A stretch of DNA of 64,000 nt. Origin: Epinephelus fuscoguttatus (lineage: Eukaryota; Chordata; Actinopteri; Perciformes; Serranidae). Numbering within the stretch: the first letter of the stretch is position 1; each line of letters opens with the position of its first letter. The notes beneath the pieces were generated by a model that ran no database searches, was not told the origin of the DNA, and worked only from the letters and a program-made list of their open reading frames with translations. Positions 1 through 10,116 of the stretch are shown piece by piece. Position numbers and translations under genes: made by a program. The stretch is taken from the NCBI RefSeq assembly GCF_011397635.1, contig NC_064753.1:42218322-42282321 (forward strand), written 5' to 3'.

Positions 1-604
1 ACATACTGGCAATCATGTCCGCCTAGCACAAACCACATGTTTTGGACAGCTGTGAAGTGACAGAATGTCCCACCATCATCAAAAAAACAAGATATAGCAT
101 GTGTATGTAGCCTTTATAATGACTGTGATATGAGCTTAAAAGTAAAGGCAGTAAAAATACCCCAAAAACCCCTAGGGCCCATAGGGTTAAGTTATATGCA
201 GTTACTGTAATTAGCCAGACATTTACCCAGTGACACACAAGTCCCCTCAGCAGATTTGGTCCCCTGGCTGTGGCCTTGTTCTCAGGGTATAAAAGGCAAA
301 AAGGCACGTTTTTATAACTTAAAGGTGTAGACACACCAAACCGACATCAAAGAACTAGTGGCAATGAAAGCCAACTGTTGCGTTGTCTACAGCGCCTCAC
401 GTCACCCTGAGTCCGTTGCATTTGAACACACTACACGGACTACATCCAATGGCCAAGTGGCACGTACGTTCTGCGCCTGCGTGAGAGAGAGCGGAGTGAG
501 AGAGTTGTACATCCTGTCAGCTGAGGGGTCTCCTATCTGTGCAGCCGAGCACCGCAGCACTTCCACAGACTATTACATCCAGACGGTCCCGGTGTTTCCT
601 CCGC

Positions 605-918
605 AGGCTCCACTTCACTCAGCTGCCCAATAAACCCGCTGCTTCTTCCCACTTTAACCTGAATAACAAACCAGGGCTCAGTGCTCAGCTAGCTGCTCCC
701 AGCTAGCCCCGGCTCTCCGTTTGGATTCAAACGGAGAGCTGGGGCTTGCTCGGAGGCTAGTGGAAGCTAACTGGCCGTGCTTCCCTCCAGTCATGCTGCG
801 GCTAACGCTCCACCAGCCGCTCCCAGCTAGCCGCTCCCAGCTAGCCCCGATTTGTTATTCAGGTTAAAGTGGGAAGAAGCAGCGGATTTGTCATGCAGCT
901 GAGTGAAGTGGAGCCTGA
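605..918. repeat. Foldback element with long inverted arms
   Basis: The left arm (about 605-678) is repeated as its reverse complement at about 843-918, around 85-90% matching by eye. Between the arms is a second palindrome whose perfect 12-bp arms are 712-723 and 728-739 with a 4-base loop. There is no coding capacity. It is probably a non-autonomous DNA transposon, and its target-site duplication was not found. Confidence 0.65.
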
Positions 919-3495
919 GGAGGAAGCACAGGTTAGCCCCGGTTTCACTACAGGCAGATTCACTCACTAGGGATAGGGAAATAAAACAGCCAATCGGAGT
1001 GATCTCTCTCACCGACAAGCTCCGCCACGATTCAACATGTTCAATCAGTCGAAAAGCCGCCGACGCCGAAGTGCAGACGGTGCGGGACACACCGCAAAAA
1101 CTAGGGAAACAGACGCTCACCGACGGCCCGACTTTGGTCGACGGCCGACCGTTGGCTTGGCATGTCAGGGCCTTTAAAGAAAAAGTAACTTCCATTGAAA
1201 TAAGATGCCATGCTTTTTTTAATGGCTGCAACACTACACTATATAAAATGTATCTGACATGTCTTATGCATCACTTCATACACATTTTCTCAAAATTCAG
1301 CCAGACACACAGATATGTTTGGATCATTTGCTCTCCTCTCAAGTTATGAGGAAACTCTCTGGGTTGAAATCGTCTGGCAAGACACCATAGAAATAGCAGC
1401 GATGGGGTCACGGGAGGATCTGGCAGGACTGGAAAGACCATAGAAGTTTAGTATAAAATAAATGTGATAAATAACTCACAATGCATTAAATCAAAACACT
1501 TCTTGATAATGGAATTATGCTTGGAGAGGAAAGAGACCCCAATGATTTATGTTTTAATGCATCACTTCACTGTAGTATTGCTTCATATGTGTTAATTTTA
1601 CATGATCTTCAGTGAGGTGAGAACTTGGTGAGTGGTGAGAAAAAAAAAGTTAATAAGTTTGTTAAACAACATCAAATTAAAGCTAATGACAACTCCTGTA
1701 ATATAATAGACTTCCCAAATCCCATATCTTCAGGGTTTCTGTTATGTGCTGATGAATAATTGACAATGAGTTACACGTCTCATGATGTTTTACAGAAAAT
1801 ATTATAGTTCAGACATGTAGACGATTTTCATTTGAAAGGATGGTATGGTGTTACAAAAGCCTTTTTTGTGTTTATATGACTTCTCCAAATTGTGGGCACA
1901 GTTGCAATATGTTTTAGGTTTATACACAGTATTGCATAGTCTTGCAAAAATAGGACTAAAGCAATGGACCCTTTTCACATGCCCACACCACACAACCTCT
2001 TTCTCACGCAGAGAAAAACACATGTATGATTGATAACCGAAACCTGCAACAAACTCAGCTGCTGCTGACTGCCAGACAAGTGCAAGCTGATTACCATTTA
2101 CTCTGTGGTGTTTTAATCAACATGTTATTAGTGATGCATCATGTTTCAGATGTCCATCCTGTCTGTCTGAATCAGCATCTGTCAGTGCCTTCTCTGATCA
2201 GGTCTCTGGTTAGTTGCTGCTCTGTGTGCACAAGAGAACAATGTGGTCTCTTTTAGTGCAGTCAAGTGCATCCGACCAAATGCAAAACTAGACTTTAGAA
2301 GAAAAAATTGAACTGAAATGATAGTATACTGACACTGTACATGTCTTTAGTTTTTTTTTTTATTGAGACTGTGATGTCTACATGACTATGAGTCAGCTGT
2401 GTGTTGTGTTTGCACCATGATACCTATTCTTAACTTCTTAAATCTTGTTCCTAACAAATACCTTCCACATTATAATAATAAGAAAAACTCTAATACTGAA
2501 ACTAATAAAAACTGAACTAAATCTAAACACTGTTAAATCATTGAAACTAAACATAAATGAGCAAAACCACCCTGGAAACTAAGAATAAAAATGAAAAATA
2601 CAAAACTACAATAACTCTGATTTTTTGCATTTACAGATTTGCATCCACATTTACAAATCTGATCACATAAACAATTAAGTAACTCTCTGCCCACATTTGC
2701 AAGTACTTCTGCTACAACAGTGGCCCAATTGAATCAGAGGAGCTGCTCTGTGTAATTGTGGTTTGCCAGTGTGTAACATCACTCCAGTTAAAGACTGCAG
2801 ATGGAACAGATACCTGCTGTCTTCAGATGGCTGTACCGTCCCCAGGGTAAAGAAAAAAGCCTTCAGTACTGTACTAAGGTGCACCAGAGAACATGAGTGT
2901 TGATATTTACATGTTGAAAAGAACCTTTCCCAGCACCTATGTAAGCTATTCTAGTGATACCTGCGAAAAACAGCTGAAAACATTTGACACACACTCCATG
3001 TCATTTAAAAACATGATTCATGTTCATCAGCTGTGAGCTACATTAAAAATCAATGACAGACAGAAGATGAAATTACTTACTTATGCATATAAAAGGGTTT
3101 AAAAAGTAATTATAAACACACAAAATACCCACTTTTAAAGAACAGTGTGTAAGATAAAGGGGGAATTAATGGTGTGAGGCGGTGAGGACTGCAGATTGCA
3201 ACGTGCTAAAACTTCTCCTTTATAGAATTTGTTGAGGAGGTTTTTACTGGCAGCCGAATTATCCAGAGAGGTCTCCTCCTCTCCAAAACAAATGGACCCC
3301 GTGATTTAAGCCAGTAAAAACACTGAATACAGCAGTTTCACATTACAAATCAGTGTTTCTCTGACACTGTTTGGCATGTCACCTAGCTCCTGCTAATGTG
3401 TGCTCACCTTTTTGTCCTTTTATAACTTAAGATCCAGATGTGCAGGTTTTTATCTGGAGCCGAATTATCCACAGAGATCTCTCAGATGTGATTTA

Positions 3496-3964
3496 GGGTG
3501 CTTTCACACCTCACCTGTTTGGTTTGGTTGAAATGAAACCAGGTCTGTTTGCGGACCAGACACTAAACTGAGACCACTTGAAAAGGTGGGTCTCTAGCAT
3601 GCCATTGATTTGCAGTTTGATGACAGCCTACTAATAATGCTCACAATCAGTTATTTCTCTCTGAGCTCTTTGTGACACCAAAGAACATAAACACTTTAGA
3701 AGCATTAAAGTGCTGCTGCATAAACTTCTGTCAGTCACCGGAGTTTGATTCCCCCACGTGGATCCTGACAATGCAGGATTACAAATGCCAAAACTTGACA
3801 ATCGACGAGATACCTGTCAGTCGAAAGAACCTCATGTTTACTCCTCTTGGTTTGTTTGTAAAAGGTCAGTATGAAGAGTTAGAACTAGAAATAAAATGCA
3901 AAAGTTTGTCATTTTTCTTCCTGGTTGGGACCAGATGAACCAGACTACAGGTGTGAAAGCACCC
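3496..3964. mobile_element. Harbinger-type MITE with TTA target duplication
   Basis: The ends are GGGTGCTTTCACACCT and its reverse complement AGGTGTGAAAGCACCC, flanked on both sides by TTA (3493-3495 and 3965-3967). A 3-bp TTA duplication is the PIF/Harbinger signature. It is inserted within an older repeat whose sequence resumes on the right (GGTAAAAACACTGAAT also occurs near 3315). Confidence 0.75.
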
Positions 3965-3967
3965 TTA

Positions 3968-4275
3968 GAATGGTAAAAACACTGAATAAATCAATTTCAT
4001 ATTAAGAAAACTTCCAAAGCTGCTTGTTGCAGAGGAACTTTGTGTACTATGGTTTTCAACACCAAAATGCGAATGTCCCTATCTAGAGCCAGTGTTTTCT
4101 TTGTACTTTCTGGGCTACTGTAGAAACATGACCGTGCAACATGGCGATCTCAGTAGACGATATAAAAGGTATCGAAAACATAACAGTTCTTTTTTCAGAT
4201 CATTACACACTAAAGAAAATATTATATTTAATTTCTGCCAATATCTTCCCCTAAATCCTGCATACTGGACCTTTT
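3968..4275 (-). repeat. Dispersed repeat, copy A (partner at 58519)
   Basis: Read on the - strand it begins AAAAGGTCCAGTATGCAGGA, continues with ATATTGGCAGAAAT, and later has GGCTCTAGATAGGGACATTC. The same order of words appears on the + strand at 58519-58850. A low-level copy of its distal part also lies around 3290-3340. Confidence 0.6.
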
Positions 4276-5004
4276 AATATTTGAATTATAAAACTGTTTC
4301 AGTTTTATGTTGTTGGCTAGTTTATGTCATCTTTTATTATTATTATAATTAGATTTTATTTGGTATGGACATCGCAATTATAATGGACAAACCAGATGCA
4401 CTGCTTGAGTGTTTTAGCATACATGCTAATTCTCAACATTTGTCCATAGGAGGCTTTTGCGGTCAGTCCATCAGTTCTCTTGAGTTTTTGTAATCCAGGC
4501 TGCTGCAACAACATCTCATCAACATGACCAAAGTATTTCTAAATAGAGGTAATGTGGCTTTGTCTTGTGACATGTCTGTTGATGTAAGACCTTGAGAGGA
4601 AATTGTCTCAATATTGCATGTTTTCGTCCGTAAAATTGACATGCTGATTTCTTGTCTCAGCTGGGCGAGGCTGAACTTGTGAAATGATGATGTGAATACA
4701 GAAGTTGTAGAGTATTAGATTTATAAACAGGCCGAAGAAGAAAGATTTCATAAATCAGAGGATGTGTTGATGGATTTAGGAACCGTTTAGGAGGGCAAAA
4801 TACCAATTACAATTTCTTTTTGTCTTGTCTGTCTTTCTTTTGTCTTTTGCCAAAAAGAACAAAAGATAGCAGTAGGCTGTGCAGAGTGCTCCATAGAGCT
4901 CACTTTATCAATGCTAAGCTGGCTAAAATTTTCAGGCCGGAGTAATGCCTGTTACAGATACAATCAATCCCCAGCTGACCATCTGACCATCTACCACACC
5001 GAGG

Positions 5005-5303
5005 TTGAACAAATTTTGGTCTGATGTATTTGGAACCATTGATCAGGCTTTTAACACAAAAATAGACCCTAATCCTTTGTCTGCCCTATTCGGCCTTCCC
5101 CCAGCTGAGAATATGCTCACTACTATATGCTGTGTCATTTCCTTTATCACTTTACTAGCCAGTTTGTTTTTTAGTCCTTTTAACTTATTTATTACTAGTC
5201 TTTTTAATGCACTGTGTAGCTGATGAGAAACAGTATTTTGTTTCTTTTTGTATGTAAATACTCAGGGAAATGACAAATAAAGTGAATCTGAATCTGAATC
5301 TGA
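5005..5303 (+). mobile_element. LINE 3' end: reverse transcriptase C-terminus and tail
   Basis: A 72-residue frame contains IDPNPLSALFGLP, which resembles the extreme C-terminus of fish L1-like reverse transcriptases. It is followed by AATAAA (5276-5281) and a (GAATCT)n tail, the usual LINE 3' end. It is 5'-truncated and not functional. Confidence 0.6.
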
Positions 5304-6448
5304 CGCTGTATCCTTCTCAAATGGAAACATGCTTCCCCCCAACGCATGACCAATGGATGTGTGATGTCTTGCGATGCCTTCAGTTAGAAAAGCTACGATT
5401 CTCATTGAAAGGATCTCCAAAATCCTTTCAGACTACTTGTTGTAGTTTCTTTTTCCTGCACACCTAAGTCTTGCAGGTTGTGTTTTTGCACCACTCAACT
5501 CATTCCTCTTTATTAACCTTTGATTTAATTGTATTTATTTAGTCATTTGTATTGTTCTTATTCACTCATGCTGCTGGTATTTCTGCCTTTCGCTGACCTG
5601 TTTACACTAAACAGATTTATAAAAAAAAATAGCAGTAGGCGATCTAAATATTAATTTTATTGCATTAAATGCAGTAATTGATAAACAAGCTCTATTTTCA
5701 CACTTTTTATGCACTTTGGCACCTCAGGATCCCCAGCTCCACCAGCAGGGTACACATTTGTGATTTTTAGTGAAATGTCTTAACAGCTATGGGATGAATT
5801 ACCATGAAATTTGATACAGACATTTATGTATGGTGATTCCCAGACTTCTCATCTAGCACCATCATCAGGCCATATGTTTTATTTGTCACATTACCCCCAT
5901 CTACTGGAATTAAACAACAATCTTCACCATCTTTGTAAAATAATTCTGATGATCCCCTCCCATCTATTTCCCACTCTGTTATCAAGTTCCTGTTTTCTGC
6001 GTGTTTGAGACAGCCTCTCTCAAAAGCTGCTGTACATCTTCCTCAGAACCCCCACAACATCCAGAAATCTCTTTGCTGCATCTACAATTATATGGATTTT
6101 CTCAAATTGTCTTTCTCTTACAGCAGTACAGTTAATTTCCATTGCCAAAAATCTTCTTTTGAACCTTACAAAAGCAATATCCCTCATGCTTCCTGACTGC
6201 CTTGTCCTCCTTTCTGTCTTATACAATATCTTGCCTTACCAACTTCCTCCTGCTTATCTTTTTAATTATTTTTTATCTAGCTTTGATTATTTTTGTCTCC
6301 CATACTCTCTAAAGATAGTTAATCTTCCATGCTGCATGATTCCCTTTGCAAGGAACAAACACTGGTTCTTTCCCTACGATATTTCCAGACTCTGCCATGG
6401 CGTGAAAAATTCTCATATCATCAGATGCTGACAACTCACTTTGTTACA

Positions 6449-7275
6449 AGTGTCCACTTCCCACCATATAGTGTGGGTATAGAGATCTCTAAAATGCATG
6501 AGCCCTAAGTGACTGATAAGCCTGTGAGTTCACCTCATTCTTTGGCTTTCTTTGCACCCAGATAATCCATATTTGAGAAAACAAATAACCACAGAAGTGA
6601 TGTTTCAAGCTTCACACTCTCCATCAGACCTGTCTTTATTTCAATTAAGTATTTATGGGAGCATAGTCTAGCGTGTGGACTCTGTTTTTCTGCCTTTTGC
6701 ATGACCTCTTGTCTAGCACCTAGCATTCATTGTCTGGATGTCCATGTGTTTGTGCACCTTTTTGTAATAGGGCTGCCACGATTAGTCGACTAATTGATGA
6801 CTAATTGACTATTAAAATAATCGGTGACTATTTTAGTAGTCGACTAATCGGTTTGAGTCATTTTTTATAGAAAAGTACTATAAAAGTACCCCAAAATACT
6901 CTTACTGCAGCTTCTTACGTTCAGATATTGGCAGCTTTACACACTCTCCCGTGACAGTGAACTAAAACTCTTTGGCGAGTACGAAACAAGACATTAGATG
7001 ACGTAATTTTGGGGTTTGGGTGAGACAGACTGACATTTTCAACATTTTAATACATTTTTTGATGAAATGATTAGTCAACTAATCGAAGAAATAATCGACA
7101 GATTAGTCGACAATGAAAATAATCGTGAGTGGCAGCCCTATTTTGTAATCCATATTTGGGCTCACTGATGCAGTGAACAAAAATAAAATCCTGGAGTGAA
7201 ACCTCAGCTGCACAAGTTCACACAGAGGATCCAAGATTCAGCTGCAAATTTCTGCAGCACAATGCAGTTTAGAGG
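6449..7275 (+). pseudogene. Dead duplicate of the astacin copy 2 promoter and first exon
   Basis: Two blocks, 6449-6575 and 7146-7275, align with 17220-17460. Shared words include GTGACTGATAAGCCTGTGAG-type and CCCAGATAATCCATATT, then GGGCTCACTGA, CCTGGAGTGAAACCTC, GCTGCACAAG, CACACAGAGGATCCAAG and TTCAGCTGCA. The TATA box is degraded (ACAAAAATAAAAT), the GTGAG donor is deleted, and inserted sequence separates the two blocks. No downstream coding exons are visible. Confidence 0.75.
6768..7140. mobile_element. hAT-type MITE with 8-bp target duplication
   Basis: The termini TAGGGCTGCCAC and GTGGCAGCCCTA are perfect inverted repeats, flanked by identical 8-mers TTTTGTAA at 6760-6767 and 7141-7148. 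Subterminal GATTAGTCGAC words are repeated in both orientations. It has no coding capacity. The 8-bp duplication and terminal motif are typical of the hAT superfamily. Confidence 0.9.
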
Positions 7276-7435
7276 TGTGCACTAAAAATAAAATCACTGG
7301 GGCCTTTCTTTTCCATGCACAAGTACTTTCTTTATCAAAATGTGTGTTGATTTGAAGCATTATGAGCTTGTTATCACGCTTATTTTATACTGAACTTCCA
7401 CAGTCTTTTCAGTTCTGCGAGACCCTCCCATGTAT

Positions 7436-8316
7436 GGAGCTACATTAGGGTCAAATGTTTTGTACTTGAAAAAATACAATTTGAAACTGAAAATTCACGT
7501 GTTGATCTGATTTTCCAAAGCTTAGTTAACATTTTTCCCAAAGCTCAGTTAAGCTTAGTTAAGATTTCTCAGCTGTGTGCTGGATGTATGGGCTCCAGCA
7601 GATTGACCCAACCGACTGGACGCCATCATCACAAACGAAGTGGACACTACGCTGCGTTCACAGTGCTATGTGGAAATCGGACATATCAGCACTTAAAATG
7701 TGGCTGTTGATCTGCAAAATCTGGCATAATTTATGGCTCTTATACCGCAATTGGTGCTCAGTATTGTCTAAAACAGATTTCTAAATGGACGTTTGTCACT
7801 GGCATCAATTTTTACACTGCCAGTCACATGAATATGGTGTATGTAAGTGTTGAGTCCGAATTTTTTTTAGTTCCCACGTTCACTGAAGGCACTGTCACTC
7901 ATGATTCCACACCCCTCTCAGTTGATGCCACGCTCCCCACGCCACATCAGGGTCAAAAGTTTGAAACTCAAAAAACAGAAACTGAAAAAAAAAAAACGAT
8001 CTGAAAGTGAAAAAATAAGATTTGAAACTGTAAAAAATAAGATCGGAATCTGAAAAGATAAAACATGCATCTGAAAAAAATAAGACCTCAAATGTTAAAA
8101 TATATAAGGAAGTGAAAAGTGAAAATAAATTATTCATTCAAAAGAATTACCAAAGTGAATCAAAATTATATTTAACCTGAAAAAAATGTTTCATATACTT
8201 ATTTTTATTTTGAATACATTGTTGTATTTTTCAAAATTCAAGATCAACACATGAATTTTCAGTTTCAAATTTTATTTTTTCAAATACAAAACATTTGACC
8301 CTAATGTAGCTCCATA
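7436..8316. repeat. Inverted repeat pair bounding AT-rich GAAACTGAAAA sequence
   Basis: About 80 bases at 7436-7515 (AGCTACATTAGGGTCAAATG and onward) recur as the reverse complement at 8230-8316. A related word (CATCAGGGTCAAAAGTTTGA) is at 7946, followed by repeated GAAACTGAAAA and CTGAAAAAATAAGA units. It is likely a degraded transposon. The ends do not give a clear target duplication. Confidence 0.55.
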
Positions 8317-8699
8317 CCCATGACTCCAACACTACCATTACATCTTTAAATAAAGTTTTAACCCAAAGAGGTTTTTTCATAATTAAAGAGGAGAGCATGT
8401 GGTACAAACAAATACAGTACATGTTTAGCTGAATTTTGGGGAAGTGTGTATAAAATGATGCACAAAATATGTGGAGTATTTCTAGTGTTTTATGGATGAT
8501 ACGGGATATAAAACCTTTCCTTAAAAAAAGTAATAAAAACTTGCCTGACATCCACCTACCTAGAAATGTAACTACATGTTGCAGCAACACAAACCTCCTC
8601 CTCCTTTTTTCTTTTTTACAAAGCTTTTACTTACTTTAATTTCACAAATAAGAAACACTAAATTGTGAAGACAATAAAGCCTCCACAAAAATAACACTA

Positions 8700-9090
8700 A
8701 GTCTTGTGTGTGATTTATACTGACTTCATTTGAGTAGAGTAAATCTTTGCTAGTTGCTAGGCTAGTTTATACAGTGTAAAAATTGCCATGGGTTTGTGCT
8801 AATAATGTTAGCATGTTATTTTTGTTTGGAAAACGTGTTTAGTATAAGACACTTGTTTTGTCAGTGAACCTCACGAGTTGTAATGGAGCTGAATTTTGTA
8901 ACCTTACCTTTGTTAAATGTTGCTGTTGTCCCTGGCTTCATATGAGTAGAGGAATAGTCAGCTAGCAGCTAGGCTAATTTATACTTGTGCTAAAAGCGTT
9001 AGCATGTTGTATTTGTGGAGAAAATGTGTCCAGCAACAGACAAACACTTTGTCTGTGAATGCTGCGAGTTATAGTGAAGCTTATTTGTGT
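8700..9090 (+). repeat. Two imperfect tandem copies of a dispersed repeat
   Basis: The units at about 8715-8900 and 8935-9090 share, in order, CTTCAT(A/T)TGAGTAGAG, GCTAGGCTA(A/G)TTTATAC, GTGCTAA and GTTAGCATGTT. A third, inverted copy is at about 34255-34375. The family is not identified. Confidence 0.6.
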
Positions 9091-9119
9091 ACTTGTGTTT
9101 GAAACTGTCTCTATTAAGC

Positions 9120-10046
9120 CATGTTTAGTGTGTGTTTTGAATCAACTAAACTAGAGAGCACTTAACAGCCACCAACTAGGGTTTTGGAGGTCTAACTGCA
9201 GAATGACACAGACACACCAGCGCACAAGTATAAATGCTCACAACGGCGTAGGCTCTCCATAGAGCTGACGCACAAGTATAAATCCCGCTAAAAGAAACAG
9301 CAGTTAATGTTACTAATTATCTGATGTGCATAGACTAATACTGGTACAGTTAACATTTTGAGTTCCACGACAGTCCTTTTCTAATGCATATATGTATGTG
9401 CAGGTGTTAGATGATTAATTGTTCTTCAGATAGGCTGATTGTCCTGAAATAGACAAATATACTGCTTTAATTTGAGTACATTGATTTTAAGGAACAAAAC
9501 ATTGAAAGGGAACAAGCCTACTCAAGTTTAGCGGAGATTTGTGGGTAACCCCAGAACCCATTTTCATTGAGATATCTTGAGGTGAGAGTTCAAGGGACTC
9601 TACTGAAAATGGCTACGCCAGTTGTTCCCTTTTAACTTTGGAGTGTTATTTAGCCCCCTTCATGACAAGCTATGCTGACATGGTTGGTACCAATACGTGC
9701 CTCAGATTGTTTCCTTTCCTAAGATATCACTACCTTTGCACTAGCTTTAAAAGGTGCAGCCTCCTAAAGACAGTAGTATCACCTTGAGAGTAATACATGT
9801 TTTAGCCCCAAAGCAGATAAATGTTTAGCCTTTAGTTGATCAATTTGACCTTTTTCTTCTATATCATTGACTAAGATGTGTGAGCTGTTCCGGTCCAGGG
9901 GCAAACAGGAAAGAAAAGAACAAAACAAAGCCCACATCTTACACAATCCGCTTTAAGCAATAACTGCCAGTTCCAGTTGAGCTGAATTTGTCAACGTTTA
10001 GTGACCAGCATGCCTTATAGGATGACAGTGATTTGGGACTGCCACC
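9120..10046. other. Intergenic, repeat-like, upstream of astacin copy 1
   Basis: No coding capacity was seen. The segment around 9480-9830 has the character of an interspersed repeat, but I cannot classify it. It would include any distal enhancer of astacin copy 1. Confidence 0.35.
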
Positions 10047-10116
10047 TATATAAGTTGTAACACGTCTGTTTCCCCAGGCTTTGTCTCAGTCTGCTGCTGC
10101 CGTCTGATAACCAGCC
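10047..10116 (+). promoter_or_regulatory. TATA box and short 5' leader of astacin copy 1
   Basis: TATATAAG at 10047-10054 lies 63-70 bases before the ATG at 10117. A start of transcription near 10077-10085 is expected. Unlike copies 2 and 3, no separate non-coding first exon is needed, so the leader runs directly into the signal-peptide exon. The sequence shows no similarity to the copy 2 promoter. Confidence 0.6.

Larger units (their letters stand above)
1..6440. other. Intergenic, no gene recognised
   Basis: Short open frames only, none with family resemblance except a LINE tail at 5005-5303. The block from about 360 to 1160 is unusually CpG-rich and holds a foldback structure. The remainder is AT-rich with MITE and LINE remnants. 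Confidence 0.6.

Noticed and set aside
903-1349. 148-codon open frame on the + strand
   Set aside because: It overlaps the right arm of a foldback repeat and has no family resemblance. An overlapping 135-codon frame on the other strand shows this is a compositional effect of the GC-rich palindrome.
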